From NCBI RefSeq assembly GCF_001188955.3, contig NZ_JPRF03000035.1, forward strand, positions 21,105 to 85,104: a stretch of 64,000 bases of DNA, written 5' to 3'. Of the stretch, positions 24,478 to 32,994 are shown piece after piece. Position numbers and translations under genes: made by a program. Position 1 is the first letter of the stretch. Each line of letters starts with the position of its first letter. This DNA comes from Kitasatospora aureofaciens. GTDB taxonomy: Bacteria > Actinomycetota > Actinomycetes > Streptomycetales > Streptomycetaceae. The notes below the pieces were generated by a model. That model was not told where the DNA came from, did not search any database, and saw only the letters and a list, made by a program, of their open reading frames with translations.

Positions 24478-25758
24478 ATGGGCAGGCGGGGACGGGCCGT
24501 GGCGGCGGTACTGCTGGTGGCGTCGGCGGCGCTCGGGGTGGCGGGTGCGCCCGGGGCGGTGGCGGTGGCGGCGCCGGCGGACGGTGGCGGACGGCAGGCC
24601 GCGGCGTGGCTGCCGCAGCCGACCGGGCCGTACCCGATCGGGACCACCTCGCTGCACCTGACCGACGCCGGGCGGGAGGACCCCTGGCACCCCGGGCACG
24701 AGCGCGAGCTGATGATCAGCTTCTGGTACCCGACCGCCCGCCCGGCCGCCGGGCAGGAGCGGGCCCGCTACATGGCGCCCTCCGCCGGGGAGCACTTCGG
24801 CAGCGACACCGGCGCGGGAAAGCTCAACTACGGTCTGCAGCCCGGCAGTACGGACTGGTCCGGCATCCTCACCCACGCCCGGCAGGACGCGCCGGCCCGC
24901 CCCGGCGGATCGCGCCCGGTGGTGCTGTACTCGCCCGGGCTCGGCGACCCGCGCAGCTGGGGCACGGCCCTGGTCGAGGACCTCGCCTCGCGCGGCTACG
25001 TCGTCGTCACCATCGACCACACCTACGACGCCTCCGAAGTCGCCTTCCCCGGCGGGGACCTGGCCACCTCGGTGTTCCCCGCCATGATGGGGCAGCCCGG
25101 CCTGGACATCGGCGCCGTGCTGCGCAAGTCCATGGCCACCCGGGTCGACGACACCCGCTTCGTGCTGGACGAACTCGCCGGGCTGCGCCGCTTCTCCGGC
25201 CTGCCGACCGGCCTCGCCGCCTCGCTGGACCTCCACCGGATCGGCATGGTCGGCCACTCGGCGGGCGGTTTCACCGCCCTGCAGACCATGCACGACGACC
25301 CGCGGATCGCGGCCGGGATCAACATGGACGGTCAGATGCACTTCCCCGGCCCGGACGGGCAGACCGGCGTCTTCCTGCCGAGCGTCACCCAGGACGGCCT
25401 GGACCGCCCGTTCCTGCTGATGGGCACCAGGAGCAACGACTCCGGCAGCTACCACGGACAGCCCGGCTGGGACGCGCTGTGGCAGAACAGCACCGGCTGG
25501 CACGCCGACCTCACCCTGGAGGGCTCCCGGCACGGCTCCTACACCGATGCGGAGTCCCTGCTGCCCCAACTCGCCCGCCAGGGCGCGATCAGCCCCGAAG
25601 GGCTGGCCTCGGAGGTCGGGACCATCCGCCCCGACCGCGCCGAACTCGCCACCCGCTCCTACGTGGCGTCCTTCTTCGACCGCTGGCTGCGCGGCCACGA
25701 CGACCACCTGCTGGACGGCCCCTCGGCACGCTTCCCGGAGATGACGTACGAGCGGTAG
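24478..25758 (+). CDS. Secreted alpha/beta hydrolase, PAF-acetylhydrolase-like
   Basis: The 426-residue protein has a signal peptide (MGRRGRAVAAVLLVASAALG..., cleavage likely after an AxA near residue 35). VVLYSPGLGDPRSW is the oxyanion loop, GMVGHSAGGFTAL carries the nucleophile, GINMDGQMH the acid and GSRHGSYTDAES the histidine. This matches the platelet-activating-factor acetylhydrolase-like group, which cleaves short acyl esters. ATG 24478 is preferred to ATG 24409 because GAGGAGG lies upstream and the signal peptide starts there. It is convergent with the lectin gene across a strong hairpin. Confidence 0.87.
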   Translation: MGRRGRAVAAVLLVASAALGVAGAPGAVAVAAPADGGGRQAAAWLPQPTGPYPIGTTSLHLTDAGREDPWHPGHERELMISFWYPTARPAAGQERARYMAPSAGEHFGSDTGAGKLNYGLQPGSTDWSGILTHARQDAPARPGGSRPVVLYSPGLGDPRSWGTALVEDLASRGYVVVTIDHTYDASEVAFPGGDLATSVFPAMMGQPGLDIGAVLRKSMATRVDDTRFVLDELAGLRRFSGLPTGLAASLDLHRIGMVGHSAGGFTALQTMHDDPRIAAGINMDGQMHFPGPDGQTGVFLPSVTQDGLDRPFLLMGTRSNDSGSYHGQPGWDALWQNSTGWHADLTLEGSRHGSYTDAESLLPQLARQGAISPEGLASEVGTIRPDRAELATRSYVASFFDRWLRGHDDHLLDGPSARFPEMTYER

Positions 25759-25776
25759 TCCCTTGCGCAGGACAGG

Positions 25777-25815
25777 GCCGTGCCCGGGGCCGACTGGAGT
25801 GGCCCCGGGCACGGC
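25777..25815. terminator. Bidirectional hairpin terminator
   Basis: GCCGTGCCCGGGGCC - 9-base loop - GGCCCCGGGCACGGC is a perfect 15-bp stem between the convergent hydrolase and lectin genes. It probably ends transcription from both sides. Confidence 0.82.
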
Positions 25816-25826
25816 GGCGGGGTTCG

Positions 25827-26306
25827 TCAGGCGAGCGCCAGGCTGATCTGGTCGTCGAAGACCACCCAGTGCTGTCCGGGGTCGGCGGCGTTGCACGGCC
25901 TGGTGCCGACGCTCGGGCTCTGCCAGACGTTGGCGAGGCAGTGGGCCGGGGCGAAGGTGAGGGTGATCTGCTGGCCCGAGACGGTCCAGTACTGCCCCTG
26001 GTCATTGGGGTCGCACGGCTTCACCGAGACGGTCTGGGTACCCCAGGTGTTGGCGAGGCAGTAGCCCCGGGCGTTGCTGAGGGAGATCTGCTCGCCCGAG
26101 AGGGTCCAGTGCTGGCCGAGGTCGCTGGGGTAGCACGGCTTGGTGCCGATGTTCGGGGTGTTCCAGGTGTTGGCGAGGCAGTAGAGGCCGGGGGTGCGCG
26201 GGCTCGCCTGCGCGGTGTCGGCGGCGCCCGCCCCGACGGCCGGCAGGAAGGAGGCCGTCAGCGCCAGGGCCGCGACGGCGAGGGTCTTGCGGAGAGCAAA
26301 CACCAT
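25827..26306 (-). CDS. Secreted ricin-type beta-trefoil lectin
   Basis: The 159-residue protein has a signal peptide (VFALRKTLAVAALALTASFL) followed by a single trefoil with three repeats. Each repeat has a YCLANTW/HCLANVW-type start, a TKPC/VKPC/TRPC cysteine and a QxW-type end (GQHWTL, GQYWTV, GQHWVV). Trefoils of this type bind galactose-like sugars and are usually attached to glycosidases; here the lectin is alone. The DNA repeats mirror the protein repeats. It may bind extracellular polysaccharide or the cell surface. Confidence 0.87.
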   Translation of the reverse strand: MVFALRKTLAVAALALTASFLPAVGAGAADTAQASPRTPGLYCLANTWNTPNIGTKPCYPSDLGQHWTLSGEQISLSNARGYCLANTWGTQTVSVKPCDPNDQGQYWTVSGQQITLTFAPAHCLANVWQSPSVGTRPCNAADPGQHWVVFDDQISLALA

Positions 26307-26504
26307 GACGAGTCGGTTCCGTTCTCGCTGAAGGTCGTGCGGATCGCACACGACCGTGGTGGGCTTCAGCAGCTCGGGCTCGAGTGCGTGCCAATTTGAG
26401 CATCGCTCGTTGGCGAACTAGTAGAGTCGGCTTACGTATTCATGCGAACGGCTCATCATGGGTGGTCTGGTGTTCGAGGGTTGAATTTCGGTCGAAACCT
26501 TGCT

Positions 26505-27437
26505 TCAGGAGTGCAGGTGTGCTGCGACGTACGGGGCGGCGATCTGGTCCACGCCTAGGGTGCGGCCGAAGGCCGGGTGGACGTTGACCTCGAAGACCAC
26601 GCCGCCGCTCTCGGCGGCGAGGTCGACGCCGGCCAGCGGGAGGCCCAGGGACTTGGTCGCGAGGATCGCCAACTCCGCTATACCAGGCGGTAGTTCGTCG
26701 ATCTCCAGGGTGGTCGAGGAGGCGCCCTGGCACTCGTTGCAGGGGGCGTCCGGATCCGGCTGGACGTGCTCCACCGCGCGGACGGCCCGGCCGTCGAGGA
26801 CGACCACCCGGTACTGGTGGCGCCGCCCGTCGGCGGTGAAGTTCCGGGCGTCCCGGGCGATCAGCCAGTCCTGCCCGAGGTCAGCGTAGTGCCGTGCTGC
26901 GGCAGCGAGTTGGGCGTGGTCGGTGACGTGGAAGACGTCGTTCCCGCCCATGCCGACGCACGGCCGGGCCCAGACGTCGCCGCCGAGTCGTGCGAAGGCC
27001 TCGGCGGCGGCCTCCGGCGTCGGCCGGGAGAGCGTGATCGTCGGCATGTGCGGTACGCCGTCGCGGGTGAAACGCTCGACCGTGCGGTCCTTCTCGGTCG
27101 CCGTGCGCCAGGCCTCGACGTCGGTGCCCAGCGAGCGGACGCCGGAGGCGCGCAGCAGCCGCTGGCAGTGGGCGAAGGCGGGGCGCCAGTGCGGCGGGAT
27201 CTCGTAGACGACCACCGCGTCCGTCGTCACGACGCGCCCCTCGGCCTCCAGTCGGACGGTCCCGTCGCCCACCGCCTCGATCCGGCCGGTGCAGGCGGCG
27301 CTGCCCGTCATGAAGTGCCGGGCGTCCAGCTGGACTGGCTCGCGGCCGGTCAGCCGCCGGGCGGCGACGGCCATCGCCTCCCGGGTGCCTTCGGTCGAGC
27401 TGTGGTCGGTCAGAAGAACGAGATCCCGTCGGCTCAT
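26505..27437 (-). CDS. ATP-grasp domain protein (RimK-like)
   Basis: The product has about 310 residues. The N-terminal half resembles a pre-ATP-grasp domain (LVLLTDHSSTEGTREAM). The ATP-grasp core follows: VWARPCVGMGGNDVFHV as the nucleotide loop, RHQYRVVVLDGRAVRAVEH and AGVDLAAESGGVVFEVNVHP with the metal-binding E-x-N. Family members join an acid to an amine with ATP. The cysteines in DAPCNECQGAS are unusual. ATG 27437 has only a weak ribosome site and a start at 27491 is possible. No partner gene is adjacent, so the substrate is unknown. Confidence 0.78.
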   Translation of the reverse strand: MSRRDLVLLTDHSSTEGTREAMAVAARRLTGREPVQLDARHFMTGSAACTGRIEAVGDGTVRLEAEGRVVTTDAVVVYEIPPHWRPAFAHCQRLLRASGVRSLGTDVEAWRTATEKDRTVERFTRDGVPHMPTITLSRPTPEAAAEAFARLGGDVWARPCVGMGGNDVFHVTDHAQLAAAARHYADLGQDWLIARDARNFTADGRRHQYRVVVLDGRAVRAVEHVQPDPDAPCNECQGASSTTLEIDELPPGIAELAILATKSLGLPLAGVDLAAESGGVVFEVNVHPAFGRTLGVDQIAAPYVAAHLHS

Positions 27438-27610
27438 GGAGCCATGGAAACGGCGCGCACCCGGACGCGGCAAGGAGGCCTGGTGAGCCATCCGGGTGCG
27501 GCCGTGGCCTGAACCGGCCCGGCCCGGCCCGGCGTCGGTGGGCGGTGCGCACCGGCTTGCCGACGGTGCGTCCGACCCCGCCGAGCCGGGGCGGCCCCAG
27601 CTCAGGGTGT

Positions 27611-28255
27611 TCAGCCCACGCCGACCACGTTGGTCTGGGAGAGCGGGAAGCAGCTGGGAGTCTCCTTGGTCAGCGAGATGTCCAGGCTTCCGACCGTGGC
27701 CGGGTGGAGCGATCCCTCGGGGACGGTGTTGAGCAGAAGCAGGCTCTCACCGGGCGGGATGGCGGCCGGATGAAGGACGGCGATGCGGCCGTTGGCGGGG
27801 TCCAGCGACATCACCTCCTCCAGTCCGTTGCTATTGGTGGCCACCGAGGTGCGGCAGGACGCCGAGGGCTTCATGACCAGGGCCGGCACTCCCACGGAGC
27901 GCAGCGCCTCCTGGAGCCCGGACCATTCGGCGCCCATCAGCTGGAAGGAGACGGTGCCGTCCTTGTTGGGGGTCACCGTGTAGGAGGCGGTGCTGAGCCG
28001 CACAGCGGTGGCCGACGGTACGGGAGCCGACGGGCCCGAGGGAGCCGCAGGAGCCGCGGGGGTCGCGGGGGTGGCGCCGGTGTGCGGTACCAGGACGACC
28101 GCAGTGACGGCCGCGGCCAGCCCGAAGCCGGTCACCACCACCCTGCGGGTGTGGCGCGGCCGGACCCGGACCGGGGCGGCCGCGGCGGGCAGGTCGGCGG
28201 CACGGGCGGTGAGTTCGTCGGCGAGCTGCTGCCGGAAGTGGGCGGGCGTGGTCAC
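27611..28255 (-). CDS. Single-pass membrane protein, putative ECF sigma partner
   Basis: The 214-residue protein has a ~38-residue cytoplasmic N-terminus, one membrane helix (VVVTGFGLAAAVTAVVLVP), a Pro/Ala-rich linker and an extracytoplasmic domain with two cysteines (ASCRTS, TPSCFPL). The topology fits an anti-sigma factor. There is no HxxxCxxC zinc motif, so it is not a ZAS anti-sigma. Its GTG start overlaps the sigma stop as GTGA, showing translational coupling. It may sense an envelope signal or simply be a co-transcribed target. Confidence 0.75.
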   Translation of the reverse strand: MTTPAHFRQQLADELTARAADLPAAAAPVRVRPRHTRRVVVTGFGLAAAVTAVVLVPHTGATPATPAAPAAPSGPSAPVPSATAVRLSTASYTVTPNKDGTVSFQLMGAEWSGLQEALRSVGVPALVMKPSASCRTSVATNSNGLEEVMSLDPANGRIAVLHPAAIPPGESLLLLNTVPEGSLHPATVGSLDISLTKETPSCFPLSQTNVVGVG

Positions 28256-28890
28256 GGGGCAACCTCCAGAAGGTTCACGGACGTGCCGGCGGTGTCGTGG
28301 GTCTCCGGGGTGCCCCGGGTGGCGGTGCTGTCGGTGCTGCCGGGTGTGCCGGTCGGCGGGGCGGCCTTCTGCAGCGCCTTGCGGGCCCGGTGCAGTCGCA
28401 CTCGGGCGGTGGCGGCGGTGATGCCCAGCGCCTTGGCGGTCTCGCGGACGGCCAGCCCGTCGACGGTCACCAGGTCCAGCACCGCGCGCAGCGGCTCCGA
28501 CAGGGCGGCGTGCCGCGCCGCCAGCGCCCGGGCCTCCCGGGCCGCGTCGATGCGTTCCTCGATCGCGGACACGTCCTGGTCGTCCAGCATCCGCTGGCCG
28601 GCGATCCTGGCCACCGCCCTGAACTCGCGGGCACTGCCGCGGAAGTGCGAGGCCACGACGTTGCGGGCGATGCCGTACAGCCAGGCGGCCGGCGTGCCGC
28701 GGCGGGCGTCGTAGTTGTCGGCCTGCTCCAGCGCCGTGAGGAAGATGTCGGCCGTCAGATCGGCCGCCAGGTGCACGCTGTCGGTGCGCCGGGTGACGAA
28801 TCCGAGCACGGCGTCGAACTGTTGCTGGTAGAAGACGGCGAAGGCCGCCGGGTCACGCGAGGGTGGTGCTATCGGGTGCTCCGCTGACAC
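28252..28890 (-). CDS. ECF RNA polymerase sigma factor
   Basis: The 212-residue protein has sigma region 2 (FYQQQFDAVLGFVTRR through GTPAAWLYGIARNVVASHFR) and region 4 (LSEPLRAVLDLVTVDGLAVR, ALGITAATARVRLHRARKAL). A Thr/Pro-rich tail follows. It should direct RNA polymerase to a small regulon, probably including this operon. GTG 28890 is chosen because AAGGAG sits eight bases upstream. The coupled membrane protein downstream is the likely regulator. Confidence 0.92.
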   Translation of the reverse strand: MSAEHPIAPPSRDPAAFAVFYQQQFDAVLGFVTRRTDSVHLAADLTADIFLTALEQADNYDARRGTPAAWLYGIARNVVASHFRGSAREFRAVARIAGQRMLDDQDVSAIEERIDAAREARALAARHAALSEPLRAVLDLVTVDGLAVRETAKALGITAATARVRLHRARKALQKAAPPTGTPGSTDSTATRGTPETHDTAGTSVNLLEVAP

Positions 28891-28974
28891 GGGTGAACTC
28901 CTTGGAACGGCGAGCACTGCCTTACGCCACTACTTGGCTCGGGCCGTCCGGGGCGTTACACGGGCCGTGCCCGG

Positions 28975-29388
28975 TCAGCGGATCTCCGAGCCCGGGTTGG
29001 CCTCGTCCCACTCCCGGCGGGAGGTGACGATCGCGTCGTGGTGGGAGTAGGACCAGTCGACCATCGCCCGCACCAGGTGGGTGAGGCTGTGGCCGAGCGG
29101 GGTCAGCTCGTACTCCACCTGCGGGGGGACGGTCGGGTGGACGGTCCTGGAGACCAGGCCGTCGCGCTCCAGGCGGCGCACCGTCAGGGTCAGCATCCGC
29201 TGCGAGATCCCCGGCAGGGCGCGCTGCAGCTCGCGGAACCGCCGTACGCCCTGGGCGAGTTCGACGACGGCCAGGACCGACCAGCGGTCGCCGAGGCGGT
29301 TCAGCAGGTCGCGGATGCCGCAGTCGACGCCGTCGTCGCACCAGACCACCGGCCGGCGGGTGGTTACCGCGGTGTGCCCTACTGACAT
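28975..29388 (-). CDS. HxlR family transcriptional regulator
   Basis: The 137-residue winged-helix protein has the HxlR signature: CGIRDLLNRLGDRWSVLAVV with Cys23 near the dimer helix, FRELQRALPGISQRMLTLTVRRLERDGLVSR as the HTH, and VEYELTPLGHSL as the wing. HxlR proteins often sense quinones, aldehydes or diamide through this cysteine. It is divergent from an NmrA-like reductase gene, which is its probable target. Confidence 0.92.
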   Translation of the reverse strand: MSVGHTAVTTRRPVVWCDDGVDCGIRDLLNRLGDRWSVLAVVELAQGVRRFRELQRALPGISQRMLTLTVRRLERDGLVSRTVHPTVPPQVEYELTPLGHSLTHLVRAMVDWSYSHHDAIVTSRREWDEANPGSEIR

Positions 29389-29394
29389 GGAAGT

Positions 29395-29413
29395 GCCTCC
29401 TTACGCCGGAGGC
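29395..29413. promoter_or_regulatory. Inverted repeat in HxlR/NmrA divergent promoter
   Basis: GCCTCC - 7 bases - GGAGGC is a perfect 6-bp inverted repeat a few bases upstream of the HxlR start. It is a candidate HxlR dimer site, although GGAGG also serves as a ribosome site on the minus strand. Confidence 0.4.
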
Positions 29414-29467
29414 CCAGGCTACCGAGGATGGTCACGTCCTCAGCGACCAGCCGTCCGAAGGAGAAAC

Positions 29468-30298
29468 ATGCTGCTCGTCACCGGTGTCAACGGAGGGCTC
29501 GGCGCCCTCGTCCTGGAGCGCCTCGCCGGCCGTGCGGACGTCGTCGCCGGGAGCCGGACACCCGACCAGGTCCGGGCCGAACTGCCCGCCCGGCTGGTGG
29601 ACTTCGACCGGCCGGAGACCCTGGCCGCGGCCTTTGGGGGCGTACGGACGCTGCTGCTGATCTCGGCGGGCGCCGCCGAGGACGACGTGGTGACCGCCCG
29701 GCACGGCGCGGCGATCGAGGCCGCAGAGAAGGCCGGCGTCGAGCACGTGGTCTATACCAGCCTGTCCGGCGACGGCGACCACCTGCCCTACGCGCTGGCG
29801 CACCGCTGGACCGAGCGGCGGCTGCGCGAGTCCGGCACCCTGCGCTGGACGGTGCTGCGCAACGGCCTCTACGCGGAGCTGCTGGCCGGGATCGCCGCTC
29901 CCGGCCCGGACGGGGTGATCACCGCGCCGCTGGGCACCGGTCGGCTGGCGGCGGTGGCCCGGGCCGACCTCGCCGAGGTGGCGGTGAACGTCGCCCTGGC
30001 ACCCGCGCGGCACGCCGGCCGGACGTACGAGCTGGTGGGGGAGCGGGCGGTGGGCGGCGCGGAGGTGGCCGAGGTGCTGGGCGCCGAGTACCGCCCGGGC
30101 CGGCTCACCGACGCCCGGGCGTCGGTGGCAGCCTCGGACGCCCTCGACTTCCAGGTGCCGATGGTGCTGGGCACCTACTCGGCGATCGCCCACGGCTTCC
30201 TGGCCGGGCCGGGCGGGCCGGGCGATCTGGCGGCCCTGCTCGGCCGCCCGCCCCGCCCGGCCCTGGAGGTCATCGCCGGGGCGGCGTCAGTCGGCTAG
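29468..30298 (+). CDS. NmrA/QorB-like NAD(P)H-dependent SDR
   Basis: The 276-residue atypical SDR has MLLVTGVNGGLGALVLERLA as its nucleotide-binding start, VEHVVYTSLSGDG near residue 95, and WTVLRNGLYAELL. This matches QorB-type NAD(P)H:quinone reductases and NmrA-like sensors. Its position opposite an HxlR regulator, as in the hypR/qor-type pairs of other bacteria, supports quinone or aldehyde stress. The ATG has GAAGGAG upstream. The 3' end overlaps the convergent reductase by 12 bases. Confidence 0.87.
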   Translation: MLLVTGVNGGLGALVLERLAGRADVVAGSRTPDQVRAELPARLVDFDRPETLAAAFGGVRTLLLISAGAAEDDVVTARHGAAIEAAEKAGVEHVVYTSLSGDGDHLPYALAHRWTERRLRESGTLRWTVLRNGLYAELLAGIAAPGPDGVITAPLGTGRLAAVARADLAEVAVNVALAPARHAGRTYELVGERAVGGAEVAEVLGAEYRPGRLTDARASVAASDALDFQVPMVLGTYSAIAHGFLAGPGGPGDLAALLGRPPRPALEVIAGAASVG

Positions 30299-31258
30299 CA
30301 CCGCGATCCGGCCCGTGCTGCGCCCGTCGGCGACCAGCTGGACGGCCTCGGCCGCCCCGGCCAGCGGCACCCGGGCGCTGACCAGCGGCCGGACCACGCC
30401 CTGCTCGGCGAGCTTGGTCAGCTCGTCGTGGGCGGCCCGGACGGCGCGCGGGTCGTGGGTGTTGTAGAGGCCCCAGTGCAGGCCGAGGATCGCGTAGTTC
30501 TTCACCAGGGCGTGGTTGAGCGCGGGCGCCGGGATCTGCCCGGCGGCGAAGCCCACCACCACGATCCGGCCCTCGAAGGCCACGCACCTGGTGGAGCCGG
30601 TGTAGGCGTCACCGCCGACCGGGTCGAAGACCACGTCGGCGCCGCGCCCGCCGGTGAACTCCTTGACGGCGGCGACGAAGTCCCCGGCCGTCCGGTCGAC
30701 CACCAGGTCGGCAGCGAGGGCACGGGCCGTCTCCGCCTTGGCCGGGCCGCCGACCACGGCGACCACCCGGGCCCCGGCGGCCCGGCCGAGCTGGACGGCC
30801 GCGCTGCCGACCCCGCCCGCCGCCGCGTGCACCAGCAGGGTCTCCCCGGCCCGCAGCCGGGCCCGGCGGTGCAGGGCGAACCAGGCCGTCTGGTAGCCGA
30901 TGTGCAGCGCCGCCGCCTCGGCGTCGTCCAGCGCTTCGGGCGCCGGGAACGCGGCCGCGGCGTCCAGCAGCGCGTACTCGGCGAAGGCGCCGTGCGGCAG
31001 CACCGGGTTGCCGATCAGCCGCTCGCCCCGCCGGGCGCCGTCCGCGACCTCGCCGCACAGCTCCACCCCGGGGGTGAACGGCAGCGGCGGACGGACCTGG
31101 TACTGCCCGCGCACCATCAGCGCGTCCGGGAAGTTCACCGCCGCGGCCCGGACCCGCACCAGCAGCTGCCCCGGGCCGGGCACCGGCCGTGCCACGTCGT
31201 CGGCCAGCCGCATCACCGCGGCCGGCTCGCCGAGCTCACCCACCTGCCAGGCCCTCAC
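30287..31258 (-). CDS. NADPH:quinone oxidoreductase (MDR family)
   Basis: The 323-residue zinc-free MDR enzyme has a GroES domain (AAAVNFPDALMVRGQYQ, TPGVELCGEV) and a Rossmann core (LLVHAAAGGVGSAAVQLGRAAG). FDPVGGDAYTGSTRCVAFEG and NYAILGLHWGLY match NADPH:quinone/enoyl-CoA reductase-like proteins common in fatty-acid catabolic clusters. GTG 31258 overlaps the SDR stop (GTGA). It is the third gene of the SDR-SDR-reductase operon behind the operator at 32883-32901. It probably acts on an enoyl intermediate. Confidence 0.88.
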   Translation of the reverse strand: MRAWQVGELGEPAAVMRLADDVARPVPGPGQLLVRVRAAAVNFPDALMVRGQYQVRPPLPFTPGVELCGEVADGARRGERLIGNPVLPHGAFAEYALLDAAAAFPAPEALDDAEAAALHIGYQTAWFALHRRARLRAGETLLVHAAAGGVGSAAVQLGRAAGARVVAVVGGPAKAETARALAADLVVDRTAGDFVAAVKEFTGGRGADVVFDPVGGDAYTGSTRCVAFEGRIVVVGFAAGQIPAPALNHALVKNYAILGLHWGLYNTHDPRAVRAAHDELTKLAEQGVVRPLVSARVPLAGAAEAVQLVADGRSTGRIAVLAD

Positions 31259-32046
31259 AGCACCTCGCTCCTCTCCAGTCCCTGCTGGAGCCGGTTCATC
31301 CCGGCGATCCAGCGGTCCGGGTCGGTGGCCCGGACGCGGTAGTACTCGGCGGTCTCGGGGTGCGGCAGGATCAGGAAGCGGTCCTCCCGCAGCGCGTCGA
31401 GCGCCGCTCCGGCGACGACCTCCGGCTCCAGCGCGGTCGGCGCGAGCAGCGCCTCGCCGACCGCGCCGGTGGAGGCCAGCATGTCGGTGCGCACGCCCTG
31501 CGGGCACAGCGCGTGCACCTTGACGCCCCGGTGTTGGTAGGTGGCGGACAGCCACTCGGCGAAGGCGAGTGCGCCGTGCTTGCTGACGGCGTACGGCGCC
31601 GAGCCGAGCATGGTGAGCAGCCCGGCGGCGGAGACGGTGGCCAGGAAGCGGCCCTGGCCGCGCTCGAGCCAGTGGGGGAGCAGCAGTTCGGCGGCCCGGA
31701 CGTGGGCCAGCACGTTGACCTCCCAGGCGCTCGCCCAGGCCGTGGCGGGCGCGTCGGCGCCGCCGACCGGGGCGACGCCCGCGTTGGCGCACCACACGTC
31801 GATCTCGCCGAGTTCCGCGCGGGCCCGGCCGACCAGGGCGGCCAGACCGGTGGCGGAGGCGGCGTCCCCGGGCAGTGCGACGCCGCCGCAGTCCTCGGCG
31901 ACCGCGCGGGCGGCCCCGGCGTCCAGGTCGTTGACCACCACCCGGGCGCCGGACGCGGCGAAGGCCCGGGCCAGCGCGGCGCCGATGCCCCGGCCGGCGC
32001 CGGTCACCACCACGCCCTGGCCCTCGAAGGCGCCGTGCTCGCTCAC
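31255..32046 (-). CDS. Short-chain dehydrogenase/reductase
   Basis: The 263-residue classical SDR has VVVTGAGRGIGAALARAFA (TGxxxGIG), VWCANAGVAPV (NAG), a serine in TVSAAGL and YAVSKHG (YxxxK). The C-terminal part (ILPHPETAEYYRVRATDPDR, WIAGMNRLQQGL) is characteristic of a subgroup found with acyl-CoA genes. It probably oxidises a hydroxyacyl substrate with NAD(P). The GTG start overlaps the previous SDR stop; the gene is coupled on both sides. Confidence 0.9.
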   Translation of the reverse strand: MSEHGAFEGQGVVVTGAGRGIGAALARAFAASGARVVVNDLDAGAARAVAEDCGGVALPGDAASATGLAALVGRARAELGEIDVWCANAGVAPVGGADAPATAWASAWEVNVLAHVRAAELLLPHWLERGQGRFLATVSAAGLLTMLGSAPYAVSKHGALAFAEWLSATYQHRGVKVHALCPQGVRTDMLASTGAVGEALLAPTALEPEVVAGAALDALREDRFLILPHPETAEYYRVRATDPDRWIAGMNRLQQGLERSEVL

Positions 32047-32801
32047 AGGCCACCGCCGAGGGTGACTCCGCCGTCCACCACCAGGGTCTGGCCGGTGATC
32101 CAGTCGGCCGCCGGGGAGAGCAGGAAGGCGACCGCCCCGGCGATGTCCTCCGGGACGCCGAGCCGGCCCAGCGGGTAGGCCTTGGCGACCTTCTCCTCGC
32201 GGCCCTCGTACAGCGCCTCGGCGAACTTGGTCTTCACCACGGCCGGGGCGACGGCGTTGACCCGGATGCCCTGCGGGCCCAGCTCGGCGCCGAGTTCGGT
32301 GGTGAGCCGTATCAGCGCGGCCTTGCTGACGCCGTACATGCCGATCCCGAGGGAGGCGCGGATGCCGGCGATCGAGGCGACGTTGACGACCGAGCCGCCG
32401 TGCTCGCCCATCCAGGCGGCGTGTGCCCGGCGGGTCCAGGCCAGCGGGCCGAGCACGTTGACGGCCATGATCTTGGCGGCGGCGGCCTCCTCGGTCTCCA
32501 GGACCGGCCCGTACACCGGGTTGATGCCGGTGTTGTTGACCAGGTGGTCGAGCCGGCCGAAGGCCTCCAGGGTGCGGGCGACGGCCTCCTCCTGGTGGGC
32601 CGGGTCGTCGGCCTTGCCCGCGACGGCGATCGCGTTCTCCGGACCGCCGAGGTCGCGGACGGCCTCGGCGAGCGGCTCGGCGTTGCGGGCGGTGAGGCAG
32701 ACCTTGGCGCCGCGCCCGACCAGTTCGCGCGCGATGCCGAGGCCGATGCCGCGGCTCGATCCGGTCACGACGGCCACCCGGCCCTTGAAGGAGTGCACCA
32801 C
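32043..32801 (-). CDS. Short-chain dehydrogenase/reductase, FabG-like
   Basis: The 252-residue SDR has VAVVTGSSRGIGLGIARELV, HLVNNTGINPVYGPV (NNTG rather than NNAG), VVNVASIAG and MYGVSKAAL, and ends DWITGQTLVVDGGVTLGGGL. It should be a 3-oxoacyl or hydroxyacyl dehydrogenase. The start is GTG 32801 in a GTGGTG pair; AGGA lies about 8 bases before the first. As first gene of the operon it is directly downstream of the TTGACA promoter and TetR-type operator. Confidence 0.9.
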   Translation of the reverse strand: MVHSFKGRVAVVTGSSRGIGLGIARELVGRGAKVCLTARNAEPLAEAVRDLGGPENAIAVAGKADDPAHQEEAVARTLEAFGRLDHLVNNTGINPVYGPVLETEEAAAAKIMAVNVLGPLAWTRRAHAAWMGEHGGSVVNVASIAGIRASLGIGMYGVSKAALIRLTTELGAELGPQGIRVNAVAPAVVKTKFAEALYEGREEKVAKAYPLGRLGVPEDIAGAVAFLLSPAADWITGQTLVVDGGVTLGGGL

Positions 32802-32882
32802 GGAGGGTCCTGCCTTTCCCGCGAGGGTCTTGAGTTCGAGACTGCCGACCGGGTCGGCGTGGGCTGACCGGGCGGCTGGACT

Positions 32883-32927
32883 GACTAAGCGCTTGCTCAG
32901 CATGGTGTCGGTGCGGCAGCCTGTCAA
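32883..32927 (-). promoter_or_regulatory. Promoter with TetR-type operator (copy B)
   Basis: On the minus strand, TTGACA (32927-32922), 17 bases and CATGCT (32904-32899) are followed by GCTGAGCAAGCGCTTAGTC (32901-32883). The operator differs from copy A (21545-21563) at one of 19 positions, and the distance from the -35 is identical. It lies between the SDR operon and the divergent TetR gene. Confidence 0.78.
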
Positions 32928-32994
32928 CAGTCCGCCGGACCACGACGGACGGCCGACGGGAAAGCCCGTACGAATCCTCTGGGAGGATGGCGCC

